Positions 1 to 5,317 of a stretch of DNA of 12,632 bases are shown piece by piece. A model generated the notes under the pieces. That model saw only the letters and a program-made list of their open reading frames with translations. It was not told the DNA's origin and searched no databases. The stretch's first letter is position 1; each line of letters starts with the position of its first letter. The position numbers were made by a program, and so were the translations under genes. Source of the stretch: an uncultured Fibrobacter sp. (lineage in GTDB: Bacteria > Fibrobacterota > Fibrobacteria > Fibrobacterales > Fibrobacteraceae); assembly GCA_937891805.1 (NCBI GenBank), contig CALATK010000247.1, positions 1 to 12,632 of the forward strand, given 5' to 3'.

Positions 1-57
1 AAATAAGTGCTTGATATTGAATTAAGAACAGGGGATTTTATCAAATAAGGTTGTGTG

Positions 58-63
58 TATAAT
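58..63 (+). promoter_or_regulatory. Possible -10 element of the 34-aa ORF
   Basis: A perfect TATAAT lies 59 bases upstream of the small ORF at 122. No good -35 element is visible at the usual distance, so this is a weak call in very AT-rich DNA. A start near 70 would give a leader that carries the two ACCCTAAAAG repeats. Confidence 0.3.
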
Positions 64-102
64 ACCCTAAAAGTCAAAAACATAATATAACAACCCTAAA
101 AG
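64..102. repeat. Pair of ACCCTAAAAG direct repeats
   Basis: ACCCTAAAAG occurs at 64-73 and again at 93-102, 29 bases apart, in the leader before the 34-aa ORF. A related ACCCTA sits in the loop of the terminator at 482-519. They may be protein or RNA binding sites; the function is unknown. Confidence 0.45.
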
Positions 103-121
103 AATAGGAGAGATAAGGGCA

Positions 122-226
122 ATGTTAAAAATAATTAAAAAATGTTTTAGAGAGTTAAAACTTATTTATATTAAAAAAGTAGGACTACCTAGAACAATTA
201 GGAAAATGGAAAAACAAGGACTTTAA
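122..226 (+). CDS. Small basic hypothetical protein, 34 aa
   Basis: ATG start preceded by a purine-rich AGGAGAGATAAGGG stretch that makes a convincing ribosome binding site. The peptide (begins MLKIIKKCFRELK, ends KMEKQGL) is rich in lysine, arginine, isoleucine and leucine and could form an amphipathic helix. I recognise no family. The stop codon lies inside the intrinsic terminator stem at 210-245, so gene and terminator form one compact unit. Codon use is strongly A/T-biased, like the rest of the first 850 bases and unlike the genes after 1091. Support comes from the ribosome binding site and the fitted terminator; there is no homology evidence. Confidence 0.5.
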   Translation: MLKIIKKCFRELKLIYIKKVGLPRTIRKMEKQGL

Positions 227-245
227 AACATTGACCTTGTTTTTT
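210..245 (+). terminator. Intrinsic terminator of the 34-aa ORF
   Basis: AAAAACAAGG at 210-219 pairs perfectly with CCTTGTTTTT at 235-244 around a 15-base loop, and more T follows. The first arm overlaps the last codons of the small ORF. Confidence 0.65.
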
Positions 246-270
246 CTTTAAAAAAAAATAAAAAAAATGC

Positions 271-299
271 TTGACAAATAAAAAACATTATGTTATTAT
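271..299 (+). promoter_or_regulatory. Strong sigma-70 type promoter for the AT-rich non-coding RNA
   Basis: TTGACA at 271-276, a 17-base spacer, then TATTAT at 294-299. The -35 is perfect and the -10 has one mismatch. The expected start is near 306, exactly where a hairpin begins. Confidence 0.75.
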
Positions 300-305
300 A
301 TAGTC

Positions 306-519
306 GTTCTTAAAAAAAGAACTTATACACACATACATTATTTTAGTAATAATGTAATAATTATTTAGGGGGCAAATACTAAACAAGTTTTTATCATTTT
401 TAAATTACCAAAAAACAAAAAAAATATTCTAGTGTAGACAACACATAATAAAATAAATAAATTAGTTAGTATAAACCCATTAAATACGACTATACACAAC
501 CCTAGTCGTATTTTTTTTT
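306..519 (+). ncRNA. Candidate structured non-coding RNA, about 210 nt
   Basis: This segment has its own promoter (271-299) and its own terminator (482-519) and contains no usable ORF: the only ATG is followed at once by TAA. It begins with a GTTCTT/AAGAAC hairpin (306-322), then an ACATTATT/AATAATGT hairpin (335-355). A long-range helix may follow, with TTTAGGG at 364-370 against CCC at 476-478 and TAAA at 481-484, and ATACTAA at 376-382 against TTAGTAT at 466-472. The long-range part could be chance in such AT-rich DNA. It could be a regulatory or antisense RNA of a plasmid or phage, or a leader whose gene was lost. I do not recognise its family. Confidence 0.55.
482..519 (+). terminator. 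Intrinsic terminator of the AT-rich non-coding RNA
   Basis: AATACGACTA (483-492) pairs perfectly with TAGTCGTATT (503-512) around a 10-base loop. The flanking A482 and T513 extend the stem, and an uninterrupted T run reaches 519. Confidence 0.85.
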
Positions 520-529
520 ATTTTAGGTA

Positions 530-558
530 TTGACTTTTTTAAAAAAGTATGTTAATAT
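530..558 (+). promoter_or_regulatory. Promoter of the 80-aa ORF
   Basis: TTGACT at 530-535, a 17-base spacer, then TAATAT at 553-558. A start near 565 would leave a short leader that carries the GGGAGG ribosome binding site at 571-576. Confidence 0.6.
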
Positions 559-584
559 TATATACAAGAGGGGAGGTAATAGAA

Positions 585-827
585 ATGTTAAAAACAAAAG
601 TTTTTGATATTATAAAAAGAAATGGTTGTCTTACACTAGAAGAAATGGAACATATAAAAGAATTAGAAGAAAAAGACACCTTAACAGTTGCTGAAATGGT
701 AGACTTACACCTTGCTAGTTATCTAGCAATTAAGAACCTAAAAACTGACTTAAAGACTATGAAACATTATTATAAACAAATACTAAAAGCAACTAACAAA
801 AAGTTAAAAGTAAATAAAATAAGATAA
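585..827 (+). CDS. Hypothetical protein, 80 aa, AT-rich cassette
   Basis: I chose the ATG at 585 because GGGAGG lies 8 bases upstream at 571-576; the in-frame ATG at 549 lies inside the likely -10 region. The protein begins MLKTKVFDIIKRNGCLTLEE and ends with a lysine-rich tail. Predicted structure is all-helical: a helix after the conserved-looking LTLEEMEHIKELEE, then LTVAEMVDLHLASYLAIK, then a basic helix. The size and charge suit a small phage or plasmid protein, for example a DNA- or RNA-associated accessory factor, but I recognise no family. Base composition is far below that of genes after 1091. Promoter, ribosome binding site and ORF agree well, so expression is likely; function is unknown. 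Confidence 0.7.
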   Translation: MLKTKVFDIIKRNGCLTLEEMEHIKELEEKDTLTVAEMVDLHLASYLAIKNLKTDLKTMKHYYKQILKATNKKLKVNKIR

Positions 828-1090
828 TAAGGGAGTTGATACTATGAAAAAATGGAACACAAAAAAAGCCCGCAAAGCCTTACAACTGGACTTATGCGGG
901 ACCGCTACACGTTGATTTCACAAGCGAATTTAGGAAAAAATTTTTCCGTTGGCAAGTTCTTGACAAAGGCAAAAAAAATTTTTATTTATGGGCACGAAAT
1001 TTCATTGCGTATAATGGTTCAGCGTGAAACTCAAACATCAGGGTTTTGCGCCTTTTTTATTGCGCAGGGCCCGCAACAAAAGAGGTTAAA
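828..1090. other. Junction and leader region before the DUF2798-like gene
   Basis: Base composition shifts here, somewhere around 855-890. After the shift there is a near-palindrome of GGAAAAA and TTTTTCC (933-947) and a TTGACA at 960-965 that has only a poor -10 (TATTTA, 983-988). There is also a perfect TATAAT at 1010-1015 without a good -35, and a TGCGC/GCGCA hairpin (1047-1066) just before the gene. The promoter of the gene at 1091 is probably one of these two. I see no RNA gene or certain CDS apart from the short ORF at 844. Confidence 0.5.
844..915 (+). pseudogene. Short ORF probably truncated at the composition junction, 23 aa
   Basis: ATG at 844 has a good GGGAG site 8 bases upstream (831-835), the same style as the genes before it, so a real gene seems to start here. 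The reading frame begins MKKWNTKKARKALQLD and stops after 23 residues. Its first codons are A-rich, then the sequence changes within about 15-45 bases to the GC-balanced style of the rest of the window. I read this as the 5' end of an AT-rich gene joined to unrelated DNA, by integration, deletion or misassembly. A genuine micropeptide cannot be excluded. Confidence 0.4.
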
Positions 1091-1594
1091 ATGGACTTTT
1101 ACATGAAACTCCCGCGCGGCAAACGCGAATTCACCCTTTTTCTTTTGACGCTATCGATTATCTCGATGAACATCATCGCGCCGCTCATCACCTGTTTCGA
1201 GATGGGCTTTAATATGGAAAGTTGGGCGCACGTATTCCCGATTATGCCGATACTCTGGCCGTGCGTCATCGCGACGGTACTTCTCACATACAAGCCTGCG
1301 GCATTCTTGACCTCAAGGCTCACGCAGAAAGGCGACAGCTTCCACGCAGTGATTACACTCAACATCATGTGCACGGTTTTCCTGATGTCCATCATCTTGA
1401 CGATTGTAGGTACCTGGGTCGGAAACCGCGAAATTACAATGGAGCCGTTGGTAAACTTCTTTTACAAGTGGCCTCGCAACTTTGCAATTTCACTTGCGGT
1501 AGAAATCTTGATCGCGCAACCGATTGCCCGCCGCGTGATGCTAGGCCTGCACAAGTACCGCGACGCCCGCCGGGAAGTCGCAATTTCCAACTGA
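1091..1594 (+). CDS. DUF2798-like inner-membrane protein, 167 aa
   Basis: Four hydrophobic segments are visible at about residues 14-36, 46-66, 85-109 and 128-150, with a basic C-terminal tail. The layout is two repeats of the pattern 'KLPR.KR.F..., two helices, P...R', as in tandem DUF2798 (PF11391-type) proteins. This recognition is from memory of the family's motif, including the WP..I/FAISLAVEILIAQPIARRVM half that marks the second repeat. The function of that family is unknown. I chose the ATG at 1091 because AGAGG (1081-1085) precedes it; the in-frame ATG at 1046 lies inside the hairpin region and lacks such a site. No partner gene is evident: the next gene follows 31 bases later and looks functionally unrelated. 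Confidence 0.7.
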   Translation: MDFYMKLPRGKREFTLFLLTLSIISMNIIAPLITCFEMGFNMESWAHVFPIMPILWPCVIATVLLTYKPAAFLTSRLTQKGDSFHAVITLNIMCTVFLMSIILTIVGTWVGNREITMEPLVNFFYKWPRNFAISLAVEILIAQPIARRVMLGLHKYRDARREVAISN

Positions 1595-1625
1595 GACGTA
1601 AATAAATTTATCTATCTTTTCGTTT

Positions 1626-2354
1626 GTGACAGGCATCGAAGAACAATTCAACGGCAAGAAACTCCTTGTCAAGAAGCTCATTCCGTTCGGGTTCACGAAG
1701 GAAGGGTCTAACTATGCACTCGTCCGCGAAATACTTGGCGGACAGTTCCGTCTTGAAATCAGAGTGGGACGGGGCAAGAAAGTTTCAGTCAAGGTGTTCG
1801 ATAACGATTCCGGCGAAGAATATCTACTGTTTTCAGTGCTGTCAGTGCAGGGGGCCCTCGTGGGCCGCATCCGCAAAGAAGTTTCCGCTATTACGGATAA
1901 ATTCATTAGCGAATGTTTCGAGACGCAGATTTTTAAAAGGAAATCAGCGAACGACCTGATTGGCTACGCGGAGCAAAAATACGGAGACAAGCCCGAATAT
2001 CTGTGGGAACGGTTTCCGCAATTTGCCGCCATCCGCAAACACGAAAACAAGAAATGGTATTGCCTATTGGGGACTGTCGAAAAATCAAAAGTTGGCCTCA
2101 AGGGCGACGAGATTATCGAAGTGGCGAACTTCAAGATAGTCCCGAAGGAATTGCCGGGACTCCTGAAAAAGCCCGGCTACCTCCCCGCCTACCACATGAA
2201 CAAGAAAAGCTGGGTAACGGTCATCCTTGACGGAACGGTGCCGCTAACCGAAATCAAGAAATTGCTGGATAAAAGCTATACGCTGGCTGAGAAAGCAACC
2301 AATGTCATCTTTTTCCAATTCCGGTGTCGTGCAAAAATGAATATCCTGGACTGA
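1626..2354 (+). CDS. MmcQ/YjbR-family (DUF419) protein with N-terminal extension, 242 aa
   Basis: The C-terminal half (about residues 110-225) has the MmcQ/YjbR pattern: a helix with a 'W.RFP.FA..R' segment, 'KKWYCLLG', 'IIEVANFKI', 'PGYLPAYHMNKKSW.TVILDG' and a final 'LLDKSY.L' helix. Proteins of this fold have a double-wing, CyaY-like shape and are annotated as DNA-binding, with no firm biochemical role. The first 100 residues form a separate alpha/beta part not in the short E. coli-like members, making this about twice their length. The GTG at 1626 is the only start in frame after a stop at 1599, and no ribosome binding site precedes it. A TATCTT at 1613-1618 would place the transcript start almost at the GTG, so the mRNA may be leaderless. 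It converges with the ATPase gene, only 10 bases apart. Confidence 0.75.
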   Translation: MTGIEEQFNGKKLLVKKLIPFGFTKEGSNYALVREILGGQFRLEIRVGRGKKVSVKVFDNDSGEEYLLFSVLSVQGALVGRIRKEVSAITDKFISECFETQIFKRKSANDLIGYAEQKYGDKPEYLWERFPQFAAIRKHENKKWYCLLGTVEKSKVGLKGDEIIEVANFKIVPKELPGLLKKPGYLPAYHMNKKSWVTVILDGTVPLTEIKKLLDKSYTLAEKATNVIFFQFRCRAKMNILD

Positions 2355-2364
2355 TGTTCATTTC

Positions 2365-3483
2365 CTAAAACCTTTTAAACCACTTGTTGAATATGGGGTC
2401 GCTGATATAGAGACCAGTTTCGCGTTGTTCCACTATATCTCGGTCTATCAGGGCCTTCTTTATTCGGGGAATGTTCGATTTAGTCCCGAGGCGATAAGTC
2501 TCCAAAACCTCCTGCGACAGGAAACCGTTATGAATTCCCGCGGCAATCGCCCGGAGCATGTTCATCTGGTAACTGGAAAGCCCCTCCGTCTGCTGCATAA
2601 AGAGCGCCGCATTCTGGGCGATAAGTTCATTCACGGCGGTATCAATTATTTCAGAAGTAACTTCGCGTTCCGTGTGCAGCATTACCAGCCAGGCAAGCTG
2701 TTGCACGTAAGAAGAATAATTTTCCACCTCGCCACAAATTCTTGAAGCCTGTTCCTTGTCGATACGAAGTCCATGTTTCTTGAACTTATCGCAGATAAAG
2801 GGAACCCAATTTTCGGTAGAAATGACACCCAGGTAAATCGCGTCGCCAAACTGATAGAATGGCATGCTCTTGTTCTGGAAGATATTTGTGAGCAGGTGCT
2901 TTTTGCTACCAAACAGGCAGTACGATACATTCTGCTGCAACTGCCATGCACCGCGAAGCCGTTTCTGGACAGAGAGCGAATCCGGAAACTCGCCTATCTG
3001 CTGAAACTCGTCAATGCAAACAACGATGCGTTTCTTTTGCTTTTTCGCAATATTTTCGGCCAATTCCAAAATTTGCTCGGGAGCGTTTTCCTTCGGAGTG
3101 ATACCCAGCGAAAGCGAAAATTCAGACGTCGGATCCGGCCCCATGCTGATTTTAGGCGAAACCCGGCTCAAAAAATTCTTCGCATTTTGCAGGATAGAAT
3201 CAATCTTTGACGAAGTCTGCTGCAAGACCGCGGTCGCAAGTTTATTGTAGAAATCGTATTCGCTGCGACAGTCAAAAATGTCCAAATAAACGACGAGGGC
3301 CTTTTTCGGATTCACCAAGCGGCCGACATGGCGAACCAGAGATGTCTTGCCGATACGGCGATTAGAGATAAGCAAGGTGTTTACCCCGTGCTCAAAATTC
3401 GCCTTGAGCCTTTTGGTCTCAGCTTCGCGATCCGTAAAGTTTTCGCCCTCAACCGCATAACCATATATAAAAGCGTCGTTCAT
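2365..3483 (-). CDS. AAA+ ATPase of the archaeal-type ATPase_2 (PF01637-like) family, 372 aa
   Basis: Residues 12-24 carry the usual entry motif (F.DRE.E...L). The P-loop is 'ISNRRIGKTSL' at 39-49; as in this family, RR precedes GKTSL and the first glycine is absent. Walker B is 'IVVCIDEF' at 153-160, and 'CLFGSKKHLL' at 189-198 corresponds to sensor 1. A helical lid follows, and residues about 300-372 form a winged-helix-like C-terminus (SSYQMNMLRAIAAG..., ending in SDPIFNKWFKRF). The length fits the family. These STAND-related ATPases are often found in many copies per genome and have no settled function. ATG at 3483 has GGAGG five bases upstream. It is transcribed alone from the promoter at 3500-3528, under palindromic operators. 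No terminator is visible in the 10-base gap to the convergent gene. Confidence 0.85.
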   Translation of the reverse strand: MNDAFIYGYAVEGENFTDREAETKRLKANFEHGVNTLLISNRRIGKTSLVRHVGRLVNPKKALVVYLDIFDCRSEYDFYNKLATAVLQQTSSKIDSILQNAKNFLSRVSPKISMGPDPTSEFSLSLGITPKENAPEQILELAENIAKKQKKRIVVCIDEFQQIGEFPDSLSVQKRLRGAWQLQQNVSYCLFGSKKHLLTNIFQNKSMPFYQFGDAIYLGVISTENWVPFICDKFKKHGLRIDKEQASRICGEVENYSSYVQQLAWLVMLHTEREVTSEIIDTAVNELIAQNAALFMQQTEGLSSYQMNMLRAIAAGIHNGFLSQEVLETYRLGTKSNIPRIKKALIDRDIVEQRETGLYISDPIFNKWFKRF

Positions 3484-3499
3484 AGGAGCCTCCGCCTAT

Positions 3500-3528
3500 A
3501 ATATACATTATTTTTCATCGGTACACAA
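3500..3528 (-). promoter_or_regulatory. Promoter of the AAA+ ATPase gene
   Basis: On the minus strand TTGTGT (3528-3523) is followed by a 17-base spacer and TATATT (3505-3500). The -35 is poor, but the -10 is of the TATATT type seen again at 12523. The -35 lies inside the first perfect palindrome at 3520-3539, so a bound protein would block or control polymerase. Confidence 0.6.
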
Positions 3529-3578
3529 GTTTGTGTACCAAAAAGTACACAAAGATGTGGTCCACAAGGTTGTGTACC
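3520..3578. promoter_or_regulatory. Operator cluster of GGTACACAA/TTGTGTACC half-sites
   Basis: GGTACACAAGTTTGTGTACC at 3520-3539 is a perfect palindrome with 9-base arms and a 2-base centre. GGTCCACAAGGTTGTGTACC at 3559-3578 is the same site with one mismatch. Between them, AGTACACAA at 3544-3552 is a further half-site whose right partner is degraded. The cluster overlaps the -35 of the ATPase gene, so repression, possibly autoregulation, is likely. The regulator is not identified. Confidence 0.75.
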
Positions 3579-3962
3579 AGGCATTTGGCTTAAATATACG
3601 TTTATTCCACCGAAAAAAAATAATTGCATAAGTAATTCAAAATACTTATTTGCTATGACTCACTATACATTTTGCGCATAGTGGAGCCTTATACGCTATC
3701 CCAAAAGTTTGTCGGCACCTGTTTTCAGAAAGTCGATAATTCCTATAATCAAAAAACCATTTTCATCGGTATGCACGGGCTAAAGTCATCGCTAGTGGCT
3801 AAACGACCGAAAATGGCGAAAAAACGTCAAATTTTAAGATTTCCGTTTCCCCGTCGAAAATTGTAAAAGATGTCTATAACGCTTTGGACGTAGCCTTTTA
3901 CATTTCCCGCGCAAAAAACAATACTATGATAGGGTACGTCAAACTACAAGGAAGAGCCGATT
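3579..3962. other. Gene-free stretch with inverted repeats
   Basis: I see no convincing CDS here; an in-frame run from 3672 begins at TTG without a ribosome binding site and matches nothing I know. Visible structure includes the inverted repeat at 3628-3649, a CACTAT/ATAGTG hairpin at 3661-3683, and separated CCATTTTC and GAAAATGG segments near 3759-3816. At the right end TATGAT (3925-3930) could be a -10 for transcription into the region at 3963-4311. Confidence 0.5.
3628..3649. repeat. Inverted repeat ATAAGTA / TACTTAT
   Basis: ATAAGTA at 3628-3634 and TACTTAT at 3643-3649 are perfect complements around 8 bases. GC-containing flanks (TTGC...TTTGC) resemble each other on both sides. It could be an operator or an RNA hairpin; no gene is clearly attached. 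Confidence 0.4.
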
Positions 3963-4346
3963 ATGGAATACACATTTGAGAAAAAACGCCTTTTTTCCGA
4001 AAAAAAAGAATTTTTCTGCACTTTCGTGCGCTTTTTAGACTATTTTATGTTATTTTTAGTAAGAAATAGAGAGTTTAGCTCTTGTTCTCTGGCCGAAATC
4101 TGCAAATTTCACAAGAACGGGGACAAGGCGAACGCTCACGCAGGCATGCCGCATTGCGGTATGCTTCAGATTGTCGTATCAGCCATTCGGCTGATTTTTG
4201 GTCGTGTAGACCAAGGGCAACAGCCCATTTGGGGCGTGGGTCGTTTGTGTTTATCGTTCTTGGGCAATGCAGAGCCTCGGCTAGAAAAACGCAACGATCT
4301 GCGCCTTTTTTGTGTCCTCACAAAATTTGGCACGGTTCCTTGTTGA
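3963..4346 (+). CDS. Doubtful ORF overlapping the structured RNA, 127 aa
   Basis: ATG at 3963 has a strong AAGGAAG site (3948-3954) 8 bases upstream and a possible -10 (TATGAT, 3925-3930). That makes translation of its first part (begins MEYTFEKKRLFSEKKEFF) plausible. From about residue 40 onward the frame runs through the nested helices at 4080-4311, and the encoded residues look like chance translation: an open second frame overlaps the same bases (4082-4372). Either a short leader peptide precedes the RNA, or the ribosome site is fortuitous. I do not recognise any domain. Confidence 0.25.
   Translation: MEYTFEKKRLFSEKKEFFCTFVRFLDYFMLFLVRNREFSSCSLAEICKFHKNGDKANAHAGMPHCGMLQIVVSAIRLIFGRVDQGQQPIWGVGRLCLSFLGNAEPRLEKRNDLRLFCVLTKFGTVPC
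4080..4311 (+). ncRNA. Candidate novel structured RNA with multi-branch junction
   Basis: Nested complementary segments are visible by eye. P1 is 4112-4119 with 4255-4262 (8 bp, CAAGAACG). P2 is 4129-4141 with 4234-4247 (13 bp, one bulged U4241). Enclosed by P2 are four hairpins: P3 at 4144-4151/4157-4164, P4 at 4178-4184/4189-4195 (ATCAGCC, tetraloop), P5 at 4198-4203/4209-4214 (TTGGTC) and P6 at 4215-4218/4223-4226 (GGGC). P7 is the terminator. Three pairs (4130-4246, 4136-4239, 4148-4160) are G-U on the plus strand and would be mismatches on the minus strand, which sets the strand. A 5' segment (TCTTGT, 4080-4085) could instead pair with 4111-4116, competing with P1. Signature sequences of 6S, tmRNA, RNase P or SRP RNA are absent. 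The 5' end is not defined. Confidence 0.6.
4263..4311 (+). terminator. Intrinsic terminator of the structured RNA
   Basis: GGC (4263-4265) and GCAGA (4269-4273) pair with TCTGC (4298-4302) and GCC (4303-4305), leaving AAT bulged. Six T follow at 4306-4311. The stem starts directly after P1, so the two helices could stack. Confidence 0.65.
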
Positions 4347-4389
4347 GCAGGGGCGAACTCCTAAACACTTAACAGGAAGAATATTGCCT

Positions 4390-5007
4390 ATGGAAAACGA
4401 AGAACTCGCCCAACACCCCAGTTTTGTCCAGAAAATCGGGAAAATTTTCACCTACTGCGACAGCAAGATAATCAACATTCACATGCGCCTTGTGAAAGGA
4501 TTGTTGGACAAAGAAGAACAGGCACGAGCCCAAGGCCTTATCGATAAAACTGGTTTCAAAACGGTCGGGGCTTTTGTAACCTGGCTTATGGCCCTTCCAT
4601 GTCATGCATCGAAATATTCCACTCGCAAGTACGCTCAGGCTTTTGTTCGCATTTTTATTTCAGCCATCCTCGCTTTCTTGCCGATGATTTTGCTGTTGGC
4701 CTTTGTTAATCAGGTTTGTCCGTCTTACAAGGATTTCTTTAAAGAAAACATTATAATCATCTGGACCGTGATGACGGCATTGTCCCTGTTCTTCTTCATG
4801 AAATTCGGTATGGTCCTAATAAGGATTGTCACATGTTTGTTGATACTCGCAATCCTTATGACTTCGTCCGCGTTCCTTTTAAGTGATGCAACTCCCGAAA
4901 CGCGATCGGCAATATTCATTGTAATTGAAATCGTGACGGCACTATTCTTTCTGCTATGGAACTTTTGGCCCAAGGGCAAAAAGCAGGGAAACGACGAAGC
5001 AATCTAA
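4390..5007 (+). CDS. Hypothetical four-helix membrane protein, 205 aa
   Basis: The soluble, charged N-terminal 80 residues (MENEELAQHPSFVQKIGKIF...) are followed by four hydrophobic segments at about 85-107, 120-137, 141-164 and 173-192 and a short basic-polar tail, KGKKQGNDEAI. I chose the ATG at 4390, with AGGAAG at 4374-4379, over the in-frame ATG at 4312, which lies immediately after the RNA terminator. I recognise no family. The gene sits between the structured RNA and the peptide locus. It could be an immunity-type or membrane partner for the locus, but this rests only on position, and its base composition matches the upstream genes rather than the AT-richer peptide cluster. Confidence 0.65.
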   Translation: MENEELAQHPSFVQKIGKIFTYCDSKIINIHMRLVKGLLDKEEQARAQGLIDKTGFKTVGAFVTWLMALPCHASKYSTRKYAQAFVRIFISAILAFLPMILLLAFVNQVCPSYKDFFKENIIIIWTVMTALSLFFFMKFGMVLIRIVTCLLILAILMTSSAFLLSDATPETRSAIFIVIEIVTALFFLLWNFWPKGKKQGNDEAI

Positions 5008-5096
5008 ACCATTTGCAAATGCAAAACGCACCACGCCGAGACCCGCGCTGCATGGTGTGCAACAACTTGCGGGACAACATACTCTAGAGGTATATT
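5008..5096 (+). other. Leader of the peptide locus
   Basis: This gap holds a perfect 12-base palindrome CATTTGCAAATG (5010-5021), a CGCACCA/TGGTGTG stem (5027-5033 with 5053-5059, one G-U), and CCCGC/GCGGG segments that could pair instead. AGAGG at 5086-5090 is the ribosome binding site for the precursor. No convincing -35/-10 pair is visible, so transcription may start further upstream or use a weak promoter. Confidence 0.45.
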
Positions 5097-5231
5097 ATGA
5101 AGACAACAAAGAAGATGGCTTACAAGAAGCCGCAGCTGATTGCAAAGAACAACCCGACCGGTAGCTTCGCTGCAGGGTGCCCAGAAAAGACTAGGCAGGG
5201 AATCTGCGCTTATTGCGAATTATCGGGGTAA
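5097..5231 (+). CDS. RiPP-type precursor peptide, 44 aa
   Basis: ATG at 5097 follows AGAGG by 6 bases. The peptide begins MKTTKKMAYKKPQLIAKNN, continues PTGSFAAGCPEKTRQG and ends ICAYCELSG. It has the shape of a ribosomal peptide substrate: a basic leader with a YKKPQLIAKN segment, a small-residue PTGSFAAG hinge, then a short tail with three cysteines (C28, C37, C40; spacing C-x8-C-x2-C). The leader segment is the expected binding site for the maturase's PqqD-like domain. Cleavage after the AAG hinge would release a tail of about 17 residues. Met7 is an alternative start but has a weaker site. The peptide is separated from the enzymes by a strong hairpin, as in many RiPP operons. Substrate assignment is inference from context; the modification could be a thioether or another cysteine-linked change. 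Confidence 0.75.
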   Translation: MKTTKKMAYKKPQLIAKNNPTGSFAAGCPEKTRQGICAYCELSG

Positions 5232-5240
5232 ACCCCAAAA

Positions 5241-5281
5241 AACACTCCAAACAGATTTGTTGAAAATTTGTTTGGAGTGTT
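5241..5281 (+). terminator. Long hairpin after the precursor gene, likely attenuator
   Basis: Bases 5241-5258 pair with 5264-5281 over 18 positions with a single G-U and a five-base loop (GTTGA). No run of T follows directly on the plus strand; a looser T-rich stretch begins at 5296. I read it as a partial terminator or 3'-stabilising structure that raises precursor mRNA over the downstream genes. On the minus strand a T run does follow, so it may also stop antisense transcription. Confidence 0.75.
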
Positions 5282-5317
5282 AATCATTCATTACATTTTT
5301 TTCCAAAGGAACTGAAC

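Noticed and set aside
852..1106. 84-aa open frame after the AT-rich cassette
   Set aside because: It has no ribosome binding site of its own, runs across the composition junction and two hairpins, and overlaps the better supported start at 844 and the gene at 1091.
1222..1605. 127-aa open frame on the plus strand
   Set aside because: It lies inside the DUF2798-like gene in another frame; its product lacks hydrophobic or domain pattern while the other frame gives four clean membrane spans.
2425..3210. Open frames on the plus strand opposite the ATPase gene
   Set aside because: They are antisense shadows; the minus-strand frame has a full set of ATPase motifs, a promoter and a ribosome site.
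3672..3866. 64-aa open frame between the operators and the RNA region
   Set aside because: TTG start with no ribosome site, basic low-information product, and no neighbour to explain it.
4178..4200. ATCAGCC/GGCTGAT hairpin followed by five T as a terminator
   Set aside because: It could stop transcription, but it sits enclosed by the longer helix at 4129-4247, and a better terminator follows at 4263-4311.
4082..4372. 96-aa open frame through the structured RNA
   Set aside because: It overlaps all the nested helices and another open frame on the same strand; the RNA reading explains the sequence constraints better.
5091..5096. TATATT before the precursor ATG as a -10 element
   Set aside because: It would place the transcript start inside the coding region, and AGAGG directly before it fits a ribosome site instead.
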